A stretch of DNA of 64,000 bases from Cololabis saira (GCF_033807715.1 NC_084600.1:47178324-47242323), one strand, 5' to 3'. Positions 27,701 to 53,951 are shown, numbered from the stretch's first letter. Notes: a model not told the origin generated them from the letters alone. Translations and numbers: made by a program.

Positions 27701-30700
27701 TCGGGACCAGTGAGCAGATGGTCATTGAGGGATGTTTCTTTGAACCTGGCAGAACAGTCAAATACAATGCGTATCTTTCCTGGCTTCTTCGGGTGATACA
27801 CCCCGTGATGAGGTATATACCAGGCTGGGCTGTTGTCGATTTCGTCCTCAGGGACTCTCTCAGCATCACCACGGGAGATGATATCATCCATAAAGGTGCA
27901 GTAGTCCTTGTAGTATTTAGCATCTTTTTTCAGTCTTCTTTCAAGACAGTTCAGACGGTGTATAGCGCTGACCTTGTTGTTAGGTAGCTCAGGTCGTTCC
28001 CCTTTGAACGGGAGTGGCATCTCATAGTGACCGTTCTCCTTTTGTTTGATGTTGTCCTTCAGCTTTGACAGGAACTTCAGGTCGTCTTGTGAGATGGGGT
28101 TATTTTCCTTGGCTCTTTCCGAGAAGTCAGACTCGAGGACCTTGAGGATTTCCGTGGCAGTGACTTCTTTCACTTTGATCCGGCTTACATAATGTACTTC
28201 TGTCCGAAGGTTGATAGAAGACTCAGGAGTGACCCGTCTCACTTCTACATGATGACTCGTACCAATGGCATCTCCATATTCTACACAAGGACTTCCACAT
28301 CCCACGATGCTCCACCCTAGGTCAGTACGTTGTGCGTAAGGCTGATTGGCTTTGCCAGATACAACGTCTCGTGGTAAAAGAGCTTGGGAGCAGTTGTATC
28401 CAATGAGCAGACCTACCTCGCAGTCTAGTAGGGGCGCGATCTTCTCCTGAAGGTGTTGCAGGTGAGGCCAGGCTTTAGCCTTTTCGCAGGTTGGTATGTG
28501 AGCTCGGTTGGCTGGAATGAACTCCCTTGTATAGGCTGGGGGTAGCGAGATCTTCTTTTTTGAGTGGAAGCCACGTACTTGTAGTTGTTTCACTCTTTGT
28601 GAGTTGACTGTGGTAGTTGCGGTCATCGTGGTGAGCTTGAGCTTGATCTGGTCCTTGTTAGCCTTTAACTTGTCGGCTACTTCACTTAAAATGAACGTCG
28701 AGTCGCTTTGAGAGTCCAGCAGCGCATACACAAGAAATTCGTCTTCTGGAACCGTTGTAGATGAAAGCCAGACGGGAAGTATTGCTGACGTATGTGTGCC
28801 AGGATCACCAACTATTGCTCTGTGTGAAGTAGCTGCTGTACTTTCTTCAGGAGGCGACGATTCAGGCTCCTCTTGGCTTTGCTTTTCTTTAGCTTGAGCT
28901 GGTATGTTGTCTCCTTTGGCTCTATCCAAGTGCAAGCAGGTGGGGTGCTGCTTGTGGCACACATCACACTCACTTCTGTTGCTGCATTTCTTCGAATGGT
29001 GTCCAGGCCTGAGACAACCGAAGCATAACTTATTAACTTTGACAAAGGTTGTTCTCTCTTGAACTTCTTCCTTCATGAACTTCCAACATTTAAGCAAGGT
29101 GTGTCCATTCCTCTTGCAGAAGACACATGTGATGACCACTTTGTCATCTGAGCGTGTGGCCAGGACCTTGGCTCCTACCATCCGGCTCCTACTGCCTCTT
29201 GCTTGCTCTGCGTCGCCTTGCTTGAGTGACTGCAAAGAGGTGATAGGATGACAGGTGATCTTGACTTCTTTGTTAAGGAATGCAACGAACTGACTGAAAT
29301 TAGGGAACTGGCCATTGTGTTCTTCAAATTCTGTCGACTTGCGATTCCATCTAGCCGTTAGCCAGTCTGGTAGCTTCACTAGAATCTTCCTGTTCTCATT
29401 GCTATCATTCAGGATTTCCAGAGTCTTTATGTGAGTCATAGCTGCTTCACAACTGCGGAGGAAATCTGTGAATCTTCTGAGCTCAAGGCTATCTCTGGGT
29501 CCTATCTTGGGCCACATGTGGAGCTTGTCGCGATAGGACTGTGCGATGGTGAATGGATTCCCATACCTCTCATCCAAGAGTTCCCATGCTGCAACATAGG
29601 CTGAAGGGGTGCCCAGCAGGAAATAGCCTTCAATCGCTTTCTTTGCATCTCCATTCACATATCTGCGGAGGTAGTAGATCTTCTCATTTTCTTGGATGTT
29701 CTTCTGATCTATCAGTGTTTGAAATGACAGTCGCCAGTCGTTGTACATCAATGGATCCCCACTGAATACTGTAGGTTCAGGAATTGGGATTCTACTGGTA
29801 CTCACAGCATCTGCTAGCATTTTGACAAGCTCTGCTATACCATCAGCTGGGGAAGGGGTCATGGTTTTTTGGGCAGAGAGCACATACGGCGAAGTAGGAC
29901 TTGTGGGAGCAGCTGCTTGTTTTACTGTTCTCAGCCGTCTCTCTAGTATGTCTCTCTTTTCTTCTTTGACATCCATATGATCGTAGACTTGTATTCTTGC
30001 TTGGGCTGCATTTAGGTTTTTGATTGCCTCCAATTGCTGTACCTTTCTTTTCTTTTCATCCAGCGTTCTTTGGAGAGCAGCATGTTCTTCCATCAGCTGA
30101 GCTTTGATCTTAGCTTCGTTCTCCTCTCTTTGGATTCTAAGCTTAAGCTCTTCAGCTTCTCGTTCCAAGCGGCGTTTTACCGCTGCTGCCTCTTCCTCAG
30201 CCATTCTTTTCTGAGCTACTTCTTCCAGTCGCTGTATTTCCTGACGTTCATGTTCTTGCTCTTGTGAAACTTTCATAACGGCTTGAATAGCAGCGGCCTC
30301 GGCGGCAGCTTCTTGGCGTCTTTCTATAGATCCAGTCGTACGTGACGAGCTTCTTTTTGAGCCAGAGATGAGAGAATTGACACTAGAAGCAAACAGAGAT
30401 CCTCCTTCGGGCCAATCGTCTTCTTCAGGCACATGTCCACCAAGTCGTTTGGAGGCTCTGTTGAAAATTAGATGAGATACTTGGATGCACTGATCGGTTC
30501 TTCGACGTGTTTCCTGGTCTGGTGTAATTACTTTCCTTAGTTCTTCATATGCACGCTGCACATCTGAAGATAGACCTTGGTCTTCACTAATTATTTCATG
30601 GAGCTCCTCATCAGTTATTGGCTCTTCTTGTGAAAGTGTCTTCTTGGCAAATTTCATGCTGAATTTCCATTTCTCATAAGTGAAATTGAACCTTCTCTGA

Positions 30701-30894
30701 AGACCTTTAATCTTCTCCTCCAGCATTCCTTTGCCCTTCTCTGTCAGAGTTCTTGGTCTTTCACTCCGTCTTAAATCCTCATTTTCAGCAATGTCACCAA
30801 CTTCGCTCATTTCAGGAAGTTCTTGGGATTCTTGAGTTCTTTCATCACTAGTGGCAACCTGCTTTTGAACTGTACGTTTTCCTGTGCCTGACAT
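24799..30894 (-). CDS. BEL/Pao Gag-Pol polyprotein, intact
   Basis: 2031 aa without stops. In order: N-terminal Gag with a charged coiled coil (about 210-320) and a DUF1759-type capsid region (about 375-560); zinc knuckles CVFCKRNGHTLLKC (about 590), CFGCLRPGHHSKKC (about 623) and CDVCHKQHPTCLH; an aspartic protease of DUF1758 type (ALLDSQSDSTF, about 722); reverse transcriptase with YVDD (about 1166); RNase H (about 1400-1500, FADASISGYG, FFWTDSKVV); an integrase HHCC zinc finger (HHHEKIQHQ, CIKCR); the catalytic core D-D-E (AGMDCFGPI about 1726, CDQGTNFVGA about 1790, GIWERQ about 1833); and the C-terminal DUF5641 domain. All catalytic motifs are present, so the copy may be recently active. 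Gag and Pol share one frame, as in many BEL elements. Confidence 0.93.
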   Translation of the reverse strand: MSGTGKRTVQKQVATSDERTQESQELPEMSEVGDIAENEDLRRSERPRTLTEKGKGMLEEKIKGLQRRFNFTYEKWKFSMKFAKKTLSQEEPITDEELHEIISEDQGLSSDVQRAYEELRKVITPDQETRRRTDQCIQVSHLIFNRASKRLGGHVPEEDDWPEGGSLFASSVNSLISGSKRSSSRTTGSIERRQEAAAEAAAIQAVMKVSQEQEHERQEIQRLEEVAQKRMAEEEAAAVKRRLEREAEELKLRIQREENEAKIKAQLMEEHAALQRTLDEKKRKVQQLEAIKNLNAAQARIQVYDHMDVKEEKRDILERRLRTVKQAAAPTSPTSPYVLSAQKTMTPSPADGIAELVKMLADAVSTSRIPIPEPTVFSGDPLMYNDWRLSFQTLIDQKNIQENEKIYYLRRYVNGDAKKAIEGYFLLGTPSAYVAAWELLDERYGNPFTIAQSYRDKLHMWPKIGPRDSLELRRFTDFLRSCEAAMTHIKTLEILNDSNENRKILVKLPDWLTARWNRKSTEFEEHNGQFPNFSQFVAFLNKEVKITCHPITSLQSLKQGDAEQARGSRSRMVGAKVLATRSDDKVVITCVFCKRNGHTLLKCWKFMKEEVQERTTFVKVNKLCFGCLRPGHHSKKCSNRSECDVCHKQHPTCLHLDRAKGDNIPAQAKEKQSQEEPESSPPEESTAATSHRAIVGDPGTHTSAILPVWLSSTTVPEDEFLVYALLDSQSDSTFILSEVADKLKANKDQIKLKLTTMTATTTVNSQRVKQLQVRGFHSKKKISLPPAYTREFIPANRAHIPTCEKAKAWPHLQHLQEKIAPLLDCEVGLLIGYNCSQALLPRDVVSGKANQPYAQRTDLGWSIVGCGSPCVEYGDAIGTSHHVEVRRVTPESSINLRTEVHYVSRIKVKEVTATEILKVLESDFSERAKENNPISQDDLKFLSKLKDNIKQKENGHYEMPLPFKGERPELPNNKVSAIHRLNCLERRLKKDAKYYKDYCTFMDDIISRGDAERVPEDEIDNSPAWYIPHHGVYHPKKPGKIRIVFDCSARFKETSLNDHLLTGPDLTNALVGVLCRFRKGHVAVMCDIERMFHQFEVRKEDQDYLRFLWWENGRMDSAPSVYRMKVHLFGAASSPGCANFGLKHLAAHGKGQFNEETRRFIQRNFYVDDGLASVENKEKAMQLVKESRELCSTGKLRLHKFVSNSKTVMESIPEEECAAVKEQDMDFGVQHVERALGVEWCVTADTFQFRVQVKPHPLTRRGVLSTVASIYDPLGFVAPFVLVGKQILQQMCRDKVDWDEDLPEALRPQWESWLRDLPNLSGIHINRCYLPPEFGDVKGCELHHFADASISGYGECTYLRSINKADEVHCCLVIGKARVTPTKVTTIPRLELAAAVVAVRTSDMVRNELEIEDLQEFFWTDSKVVLGYINNDARRFQVYVANRIERIKSSTKAEQWSYVASEDNPADYASRGLTADQLKASNWYTGPRFLWQKGPIQRECKVGEVNEDDPELRKTLVFKTETKEARSLLDNLKKFSDWTRAVRAVARLRRVVKEYKGLKQHTNEGTSIEERKEAELAIIKQLQEQAFPAEIKRLKQKQEIAKTKENKLQRLSPFLDEDGILRVGGRLGQAALHPHIKHPAILPQKGHISSLLIKHHHEKIQHQGRGMTTNTLRANGWWILGCSSAVSSHIYKCIKCRTYRRHTEEQRMGDLPSDRMEATPPFTYAGMDCFGPIHIKEGRKDLKRYGLILTCLCSRSIHIEVIDDMTTDAFINALRSFIAIRGNVRQLRCDQGTNFVGARREFAELMKGMDEERLKALGCEFLMNPPAASHMGGIWERQIRTIRSILSAILDHSAQRLDSTSLRTYLYEVMSIINSRPLTAEHLNDPAGPEPLTPNHILTMKLTIILPPPGKFIEQDLYLQKRWRRVQYLANEFWTRWRKEYLLNLQSRQKWCKSRRNSKVDDIVLLQDEQTPRNEWKLGRVTEVYPGLDGRVRKLKLLVSHTSYDSKGKATTGTVYLERPIHKIVTLIEAE

Positions 30895-31538
30895 GTTATA
30901 ATGCTTGCCAAGGTAGACTAAATTTATACCAGTTACTATGTAAACCTAAAGTGAATAAAGGATTTATAAATCAAACCTTTTATTGCTATTGTGAATTTTT
31001 TTTTTTTTTTTTTTTTTTTACTTTATTTTTTTTATTTGTACAGGCTAGACCTATGAACTTGTATACATCAAATAAATATACCCAATAAATTATACCAAAC
31101 CTTAGAGGACAGTTATTTCAATGTATGCATCAAATGGATTCAGTCAGCTTTGGTTATCATAAAAGTCGCACAAAACACAGGCTGGTGACGTAAATGCTTC
31201 AAAACGTGGAAAATTGCACCCTCTAGTGGTTACTGAAAATTACTGCCTTCTTTTAACAACCCACACTTCGCAATACACAATTCACTTTAGTACATTCATA
31301 AAATCACCCTTTTACTTGGTTCACAAACTTGATAAGTGTCCAAGCTCCTTATGGCTTCTTATGAAATGTAGTTCCTTTGCAATCTTCTTGCCTTTATTTG
31401 TGTGTTTGAAGTGTGAAGTCAGCTTAGCTTTCACTTGTCACCGTAGTCCATGCACCGCCGCATAGCCATGAAGAGCGATCAGAGGGACCCTGGCGCCATC
31501 TTCCTTTACACTTGCATTGAAACAGTGTCGAGTTTCAC
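30895..31538 (-). other. BEL 5' leader
   Basis: About 640 bp between the ORF start and the 5' LTR, with a poly-T run (poly-A on the element strand) at about 30998-31019. No ORF supported. Confidence 0.7.
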
Positions 31539-32080
31539 TGTAACTCCCTCCAAGCACGGCAAACACAAGTGGTTTCTTGACTGATTTAATGAAGGCAATC
31601 TTCATTACTCCTCCATTACACCGTGAAACTAAAAACAAACACATAGCAAATATACATGAAGTTAACAATACAATTACAGAAAAAATAAAGACATGTACAA
31701 ATACCTCGTTGGCTGCATGCACAAGAGGGAATTAAGAGTCCTTTGCACGTGGTGAGGTTGTTGAGCTTATCCTTGCAACTTGGGTGATCAGCTGCCTTTG
31801 TTATCAGCATTAAACTATCATGACCGCAAGGTAACATGAAGTCCATCCATGCTCCCATTTGTTTGGAGCCGAAACCGGAAGTTAACAGCCGGAAGAGGTC
31901 CCAAACAACGCGAGACTTGAAAACCCCGCGAGACTTGGAAACACATCACAGAAAATAGTCCCAAATAAACTAATCACGTTTTCTTCAAATTACAAATAAA
32001 TACAGAAAACAAGAAAAAAAAAAATAATAATGTTAATAAATTATATGCACCGTTACATACATTTCATGAATGCATTTACA
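31539..32080 (-). repeat. BEL 5' LTR
   Basis: 542 bp, matching 24108-24650. It is followed on the plus strand by CCCTC (32081-32085), the second target-site copy, after which the L1 RT frame continues. Confidence 0.95.
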
Positions 32081-34445
32081 CCCTCCCCACAATTATATCT
32101 GAAGACCAAACTGGCTTCATTAAAGGTAGGCAGTCTTACTTCAACACAAGGCGACTGTTCAATATTATCTACTCTGCCTCTGAGGCTATCCCTGAATGCG
32201 TTGTCTCTCTGGATGCGGAGAAAGCATTCGACCGCGTCGAATGGGATTATCTCTTTGCTGTGCTGGACAGGTTTGGTTTTGGTCCAAACTTTGCTCTGTG
32301 GATTAAACTTCTCTATTTGTACCCAACAGCCTCAATTCGTACTAACTCTCAACGGTCAAAACCATTTAATCTGCATCGTGGAACCCGTCAGGGGTGCCCC
32401 CTTAGTCCCATGCTTTTTGACATGGCTATCGAGCCGCTTGCCACAACGCTCCGATCTTGTGAGGATGTGTCCGGTATCTGGAGAGGTGGCAGGGAACATA
32501 AGGTCTCGCTTTATGCCGATGACCTCTTTCTTTTCATCTCTCACCCTCTGGCCTCATTACCCCCTGCGCTGTCACTTCTCAGTCAGTTTGGGAAACTCTC
32601 AGGCTATAAACTGAATCTCAGCAAAAGTGAGCTTTTCCCTACCAATCTCGAATCGCATGCTTTAGACCTTTCCAATTTTCCCTTTAAAATCGTAAATGAC
32701 AAATTCTCCTATTTAGGCATATCTGTGACAAGGAAACACAAAGACCTGCTCCAAGAGAATCTTATCTCATTGTTAAATGAGACCAAACAAATCCTTACAC
32801 AATGGTCACCCCTGTCAATGTCTCTTGTGGGTCGCATCAATTCAGTTAAAATGACCATCTTACCTAAATTTTTGTACCTTTTCCAGACCTTACCACTCTT
32901 TATTCCTGTTTTTTTTTCAGTCTCTTGACTCAGTTATATCTTCATACCTATGGCGGGGTAAACGGCCACGTTTGAACAAGACTCACCTTCAAAAAGTAAA
33001 GTCTGCAGGTGGTCTGGCCCTCCCAAACTTTTGTTATTATTATTGGGCTGCTAACCTGCGCTGCCTTGCATTCTGGTCCTTCTACTGCGACGGCGCTGAC
33101 CGCCCTGACTGGGTGGCGATGGAGTTACATCCAACTGATGACCTGTCAATTCCTGCCCTACTCGGCTCCTCACTTCCACTTCCTTCACTTAAATCAATCA
33201 AAAACCCAGTGGTTAAACATTCCCTTAGAATTTGGGCCCAATTTAGGAAGTTTTTTGGCTTTCACAGCTTCTCTCTTCTTAGCCCCATTGCATCAAATCA
33301 CTTTTTCAAACCATCCCTTGAGGACCCCACCTTCCAGGAATGGCACAGGAGGGGTATGATTCGTTTCAGAGATATGTTCATAGATGGCACCGTGGCATCT
33401 TTTGAGCAGTTAAGTAGTAAATTCAGCCTTCCAAAATCACATTTCTTTAGGTATCTTCAGGCTAGACATTTTGTTCTTTCCCAGACACCCAGCCCTGGTG
33501 CATCAATAGGCTTGACCACAGTTGACAAGGTTCTTGCCACAGACCCATTCAAAAAGGGGCTCATTTCGTCTTTCTATGGCATGTTGCTGGATCTTAGGAG
33601 TGCCCTTACAGATAAACTCAAAGCAGCATGGGAGCAGGACTTAGGGCTTCCCTTATCAGAGGATACCTGGGAGTCTATACTCAAACTGGTTAATACAACT
33701 TCCCTGTGCGCACGTCACTGCTTAATTCAGTTTAAAGTGGTACACAGGGCTCATATTTCCAAAGCAAAGTTATCCTCCATGTACCCAGATATTAGTCCAT
33801 ACTGTGTAAGATGTAAAGTAGCAGAAGCCTCTCTCATCCACGTGTACTGGTCCTGCCCATGTCTAAACAAATACTGGATGGAAGTATTTCATACTCTCTC
33901 TCTGGTGCTTAAAATCAGATTAGAACCAAACCCACTGACTGCCCTGTTTGGGGTCATGGAGGGAGGAAGGAACAGCAATTCTGTTCAGGTGGAAGGATCC
34001 CTTCCCTCCTACTCATGCACAATGGCTGGAAGACATCATGTCCTGTTTAAAACTGGAGAAAATTAGATACTCGCTTCAGCAATCAAATAAGTTCCAGAAA
34101 GTGTGGGGACCTTTTCTAGAAGCATTCCAGACCCTGTGAACTATACTTCATATTTCTTTTGTATTCCTAGTGAAGGCTTTTGATGTTAGAGTGACCTCAT
34201 ATTGTGATTAGTAATCTGGCAGTGACATGGGAGGGATTAGTTTGGTCTGTAGTTTGTTTTTGTTACTATTTTATATTTTTTCATACTGTTTAATTGTTTT
34301 TTATATTTTGTACACTGGTGTATGCTATGATTAACATGCCCATGCCTACTCAAAATATTTGTAATTGACATTCAGCATTTCACCTTTTTACTTTTGAAAA
34401 TTTCAATAAAAAGATCTTAAATTAAAAAAAAAAAAGAGACTTTTA

Positions 34446-34735
<290 letters not shown>

Positions 34736-34829
34736 GGCCCCCCCACCAGAGCCCACCCCCAGCTCTTCTCCGGCCCTGCTCGGGTTCCTCCGTCCTGCAG
34801 GGGTCACAAATGTCCCCGGGCCCCCAACC

Positions 34830-35215
34830 AGAACCACTAGTGGGAGAAGAAGAGACGGGGTTTTCCTGCGAGGAGAGGACGGCCTGATCCGGACCGAGCC
34901 TGGACCCCCAGAACCCGGGACCCCCTGGACCCCCTGGACCCCCCAGGACCCCCTGGACCCCCCGGACCCCCTGAACACGTGAGCCCCGCGTGCGCCGCTC
35001 CTGCATGCTGAACTAGAGCCTGTCAGGCACGTGATCTGTGACGTCATAGTCCGGGTCCGAGCGGAGCTTCGGCCCAACAACATGCGCGAACCGGACCGGA
35101 CCGGCCCGGCCAGTTCCGTCACAGAACCGTGGGAGAACCAGTGTTTTATCTGAGGATTTATCTGAGGATTTATCTGAGGATTATTCTGAGGAAACACGGT
35201 GCGTTTTTATCTACA
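34830..35215 (+). promoter_or_regulatory. akt2: Candidate akt2 promoter and 5' UTR
   Basis: GC- and CpG-rich non-repeat block 1.5-1.9 kb upstream of the akt2 start codon. It holds an E-box CACGTG (35028-35033), a palindromic CRE TGACGTCA (35039-35046) and no TATA box. A GTGCG donor-like word near 35200 could end a non-coding first exon. 34910-34975 is a CCCCTGGAC tandem repeat. Inference from composition and motifs; the transcription start is unknown. Confidence 0.4.
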
Positions 35216-35269
35216 GACACAAATCTGAGCAGAACCGAGTCAGAAATCAGAGATCAGGACAGAGATCCG

Positions 35270-35965
35270 GTTATTTACCTGCTAGAATTAGTGATTTACT
35301 TGTTTTTATTAGTTATTTACCTGTTAGAATTAGTTATTTACCTGTTAGAATTAGTTATTTACCTGTTTCAATTAGTTATTTACCTGTTTTTATTAGTTAT
35401 TTACCTGTTAGAATTAGTTATTTACCTGTTAGAATTAGTTATTTACCTGCTAGAATTAGTTATTTACCTGCTAAAATGAGTTATTTACCTGTTAGAATTA
35501 GTTATTTACCTGTTAGAATTAGTTATTTACCTGCTAGAATTAGTTATTTACCTGCTAGAATTAGTTATTTACCTGCTAGAATTAGTTATTTACCTGCTAG
35601 AATTAGTTATTTACCTGCTAAAATGAGTTATTTACCTGTTAGAATTAGTTATTTACATGTTAGAATTAGTTATTTATATGTTAGAATTAGTTATTTACCT
35701 GTTTTTATTAGTTATTTACCTGTTAGAATTAGTTATTTACATGTTAGAATTAGTTATTTACATGTTAGAATTAGTTATTTACCTGTTTTTATTAGTTATT
35801 TACCTGTTTTTATTAGTTATTTACCTGTTAGAATTAGTTATTTACATGTTAGAATTAGTTATTTACATGTAAAGTCGGTTATTTACTTGTTAATTTGGTT
35901 ATTTTCTCGTAAAATTGGGTTATTTACCAGTCAGAATTAGTTATTTACATCTCAGGTTTGGTTAT
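35270..35965. repeat. 21-bp minisatellite, about 32 copies
   Basis: Tandem units of GTTATTTACCTGTTAGAATT with variants CTGCTAGAA, CTGTTTTTA and CATGTTAGAA. Same family as the short array in vasp intron 12. Long open frames (ISYLPVR repeats) are artefacts of a 21-bp period. Confidence 0.95.
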
Positions 35966-35981
35966 TTATTTGGTTATTTAC

Positions 35982-36500
35982 TATGGAGGATTTTTTGTGC
36001 CAAAATTAAATAAATAAATACATCATTAATTAATTAAAATGGGAATTAAATATATAATTTATTAATTGTCATTAATTAATTAAAATTATAATTAAATATG
36101 TCATTAATTAAATAAAATACAATTCATTTTAAGTAAAATAATATATTTATTATTTCAGCATTTAATTAATTAATGACACATTTAATTAATGATTTTATGT
36201 TGCGTGTGAATCATGAAATGTAAAACTGTCAGTTTCACTCGTCGAACTCAGTCACAGTTTTACATTTCATGATTCACCGGAAATCATTAATTAAATGTGT
36301 CATTAATTAATTAAATGCTGAAATAATACATATATTTTTTTACTTAAAATTAATTGTATTTTAATTAATTAATGACATATTTAATTCTAATTTTAATTAA
36401 TTAATGACACATTTAATTAATTAATGATATATTTCATTCCCATTTCAATTAAGTAATGATGTATTTATTTATTTAATTTTGGCACAAAAAATCCTCCATA
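35982..36500. mobile_element. Palindromic MITE with 6-bp target duplication
   Basis: TIRs TATGGAGGATTTTTTGTGCC and its inverse flank an AT-rich palindrome whose centre pairs AATCATGAAATGTAAAACTG with its complement. ATTTAC occurs on both sides (35976-35981 and 36501-36506). A second member lies at 52905-53223. Non-autonomous; superfamily not determined. Confidence 0.85.
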
Positions 36501-36719
36501 ATTTACGTTTAAGGTTTGGTTATTTACATGTCAGGTTTGGTTATTTATTTGGTTATTTACAAGTCACCGTAACTCGTCCTGGTTTTCCTGACGGTGATAA
36601 ACAGGAAGTGATAAACAGGAAGTGACATCGTCTCCCCTCTCTCTTTCAGGTTCCTTCTCTTCTTCTGACTGATTGAGACTGGAATTGATCAGAGAAACAT
36701 TGATTCCCTGATCTGAACC

Positions 36720-52405
<15,686 letters not shown>

Positions 52406-52412
52406 TACGTCA

Positions 52413-52420
<8 letters not shown>

Positions 52421-52495
<75 letters not shown>
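52421..52495. repeat. (CA)n in akt2 3' UTR
   Basis: A long CA tract 16 bases after the akt2 stop codon, continuing as CA-rich sequence to 52555. Confidence 0.95.
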
Positions 52496-52496
<1 letters not shown>

Positions 52497-52745
52497 GAAA
52501 CACACACATACACCCATATATACACACACACTCTCTCTCACACACACACACACTCAGACCTCCAGAGGAAGTGCCTTGGTTTCCTGCTGAGCTGTGATGT
52601 CATCAGCTGTGATGTCATCAGCTGTCCTGTGGAGCCGGGTGGAGGCTCCGCCTCCTCCAGCTCTGGCTCCGCCTCCTTCACCTCCATCTGGACGGTTCCT
52701 GGTGACGTGTTTGTTACTCAGATAAATGTCATTAAAACTGTGATA

Positions 52746-52751
52746 AATAAA
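52746..52751 (+). promoter_or_regulatory. akt2: akt2 polyadenylation signal
   Basis: AATAAA 341 bases after the stop. Two GTGATGTCATCAGCT copies lie within the 3' UTR at about 52594-52622. Confidence 0.65.
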
Positions 52752-52904
52752 CCAAGTGGTGCCTCGTTCCTTCAATCAGCTGATCTCATCTTCAGTTGCT
52801 AGCATAGGCTAGTTCAGCTGCTAGCATAGCAGGCTAGTTCAGCTGCTAGCATAGGCATAGGCATATAAAAGATATAAAATATATAAAAAAGAAATCCTCC
52901 ATAA

Positions 52905-53223
52905 CATGGAGGATTCTTTGTGCCAAAATTCAATAAATAAATACATCATTCATTAATTAAATGTTTCATTAATTAATTAAAATGGGAATGAAATATGACA
53001 TTAATTAAATGTGTCATTAATTAAAATTGAAATGAAATATGTCATTAATTAATTAAAATACAATTCATTTTAAGTAAAAACATAGTTAATTATTTCAGTA
53101 TTTAATTAATTAATTACACATTTAATGAACGAATGACACATTGAATTGACATGACATATTGCATTCCCATTTTAATTATTTAATGATGTATTTATTTAAT
53201 TTTGGCACTAAAAGTCCTCCATA
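52905..53223. mobile_element. Palindromic MITE, second member of the 35982 family
   Basis: Left end CATGGAGGATTCTTTGTGCC and right end GGCACTAAAAGTCCTCCATA with an AATTAATTAA-rich palindromic interior. It lies between akt2 and rexo2. Confidence 0.8.
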
Positions 53224-53514
53224 CTTTGAGAGTTTGTATATTTTCAATAAAGTTTGTTAAAAAAAAGGTATGGCGTCACAGCGTATTATTGTATATTATT
53301 ATTATTATTATTTATTTATTTTTGTATTATTATTATTATTAGTAGTAGTAGTAGTAGTATTTTGACTGTTACCTTCATTATTTATATTATGACTTCTTAT
53401 TCATACTAGATATTTTTATAATTTTCTCCATCATTGTATGTTACTGTTCCACACTACTTTGTTGGTGTTTGTAAAGCAAGATTTGCTAATAAAGTAAAAG
53501 AAAAAAAAACACCT

Positions 53515-53567
53515 TGGAACCGGAAGTAGAGCGTAAAACCCCGGAAGTAGAGCGGAAGTGGATCAGC
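53515..53567 (+). promoter_or_regulatory. rexo2: rexo2 core promoter with ETS/NRF-2 motifs
   Basis: CCGGAAGT at 53520-53527 and 53541-53548 and GCGGAAGTG at 53552-53560, all within 50 bases of the start codon, with no TATA box. Clustered ETS sites bound by GABP (NRF-2) are typical of genes for mitochondrial proteins. Binding is inferred. Confidence 0.6.
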
Positions 53568-53917
53568 ATGACGCCGCTGCTCGCGCGGACTCTCACGTGG
53601 ACTGCAGTGTGCACGCGCAGGCTGCTCACACGCACGCGCTGTAGCGGAGCCGCGCAGAAGCACGTGACGGATCTGGGAGCAGCACGAGGTTCTGGTTCTG
53701 GTGGTTTTAGTTCTGGTCCCAGCAGATCCAGCATGAGTTTCGGGGGTCTGGACCAGAGGATGGTCTGGGTGGACCTGGAGGTGGGTAGTTTCTTTTATTA
53801 TTATTATATTATTATTAATATCATTAATTAATATTATTATTAATATTTATTTGACATGAATTATTATTTGTGTGTCATTAGTAACCTTTATTTTGAAAGG
53901 AAGTAGACAGGAAATGG

Positions 53918-53951
<34 letters not shown>

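Larger units (their letters stand above)
24108..32080 (-). mobile_element. Complete BEL/Pao LTR retrotransposon
   Basis: 7,973 bp bounded by 543- and 542-bp LTRs starting TGTAA and ending TTACA. It is flanked by the 5-bp target duplication CCCTC (24103-24107 and 32081-32085), as expected for BEL. One minus-strand ORF encodes Gag-Pol. The purine-rich GGTGGGAG just inside the 3' LTR (plus-strand 24651 side) fits a polypurine tract. I see no TGG-starting primer-binding site directly at the 5' LTR junction. The element sits inside the RT coding region of the L1. Confidence 0.95.
22517..34139 (+). pseudogene. L1 ORF2 (endonuclease-reverse transcriptase), broken
   Basis: Starts MNRYLKLVSWNVKGLNH, an APE-type endonuclease (FLQETHI, NVYAPNSDD, GGDFNCWLD, RIDYFFID, ISDHAPV). 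A one-base insertion near 23000 shifts frame. RT begins at about 23830 (GKCPGPDGFPAEF, SYRPISLLNTDAKIL), is split at 24107 by the BEL element and resumes at 32086 (TGFIKGRQ, SLDAEKAFDRVEW, GTRQGCPLSPMLFD, LYADDLFLF). Two more frameshifts follow, near the T-run at about 32915 and near 33960. The C-terminal part has CVRCKVAEASLIHVYWSC, a cysteine-rich L1-type tail, and ends EAFQTL at 34139. Confidence 0.88.
20732..34430 (+). mobile_element. L1-type LINE, interrupted by a BEL/Pao element
   Basis: Flanked by the 15-bp direct repeat AAAAAGAGACTTTTA (20717-20731 and 34431-34445). It has a 5' UTR, ORF1 (20889-21695), ORF2 (from 22517) and a 3' UTR ending ATTAAAAAAAAAAA. Without the BEL insertion it is about 5.7 kb, so essentially full length. 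ORF2 has several frameshifts plus the BEL insertion and is dead. It lies between vasp and akt2 in sense orientation. Confidence 0.9.
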
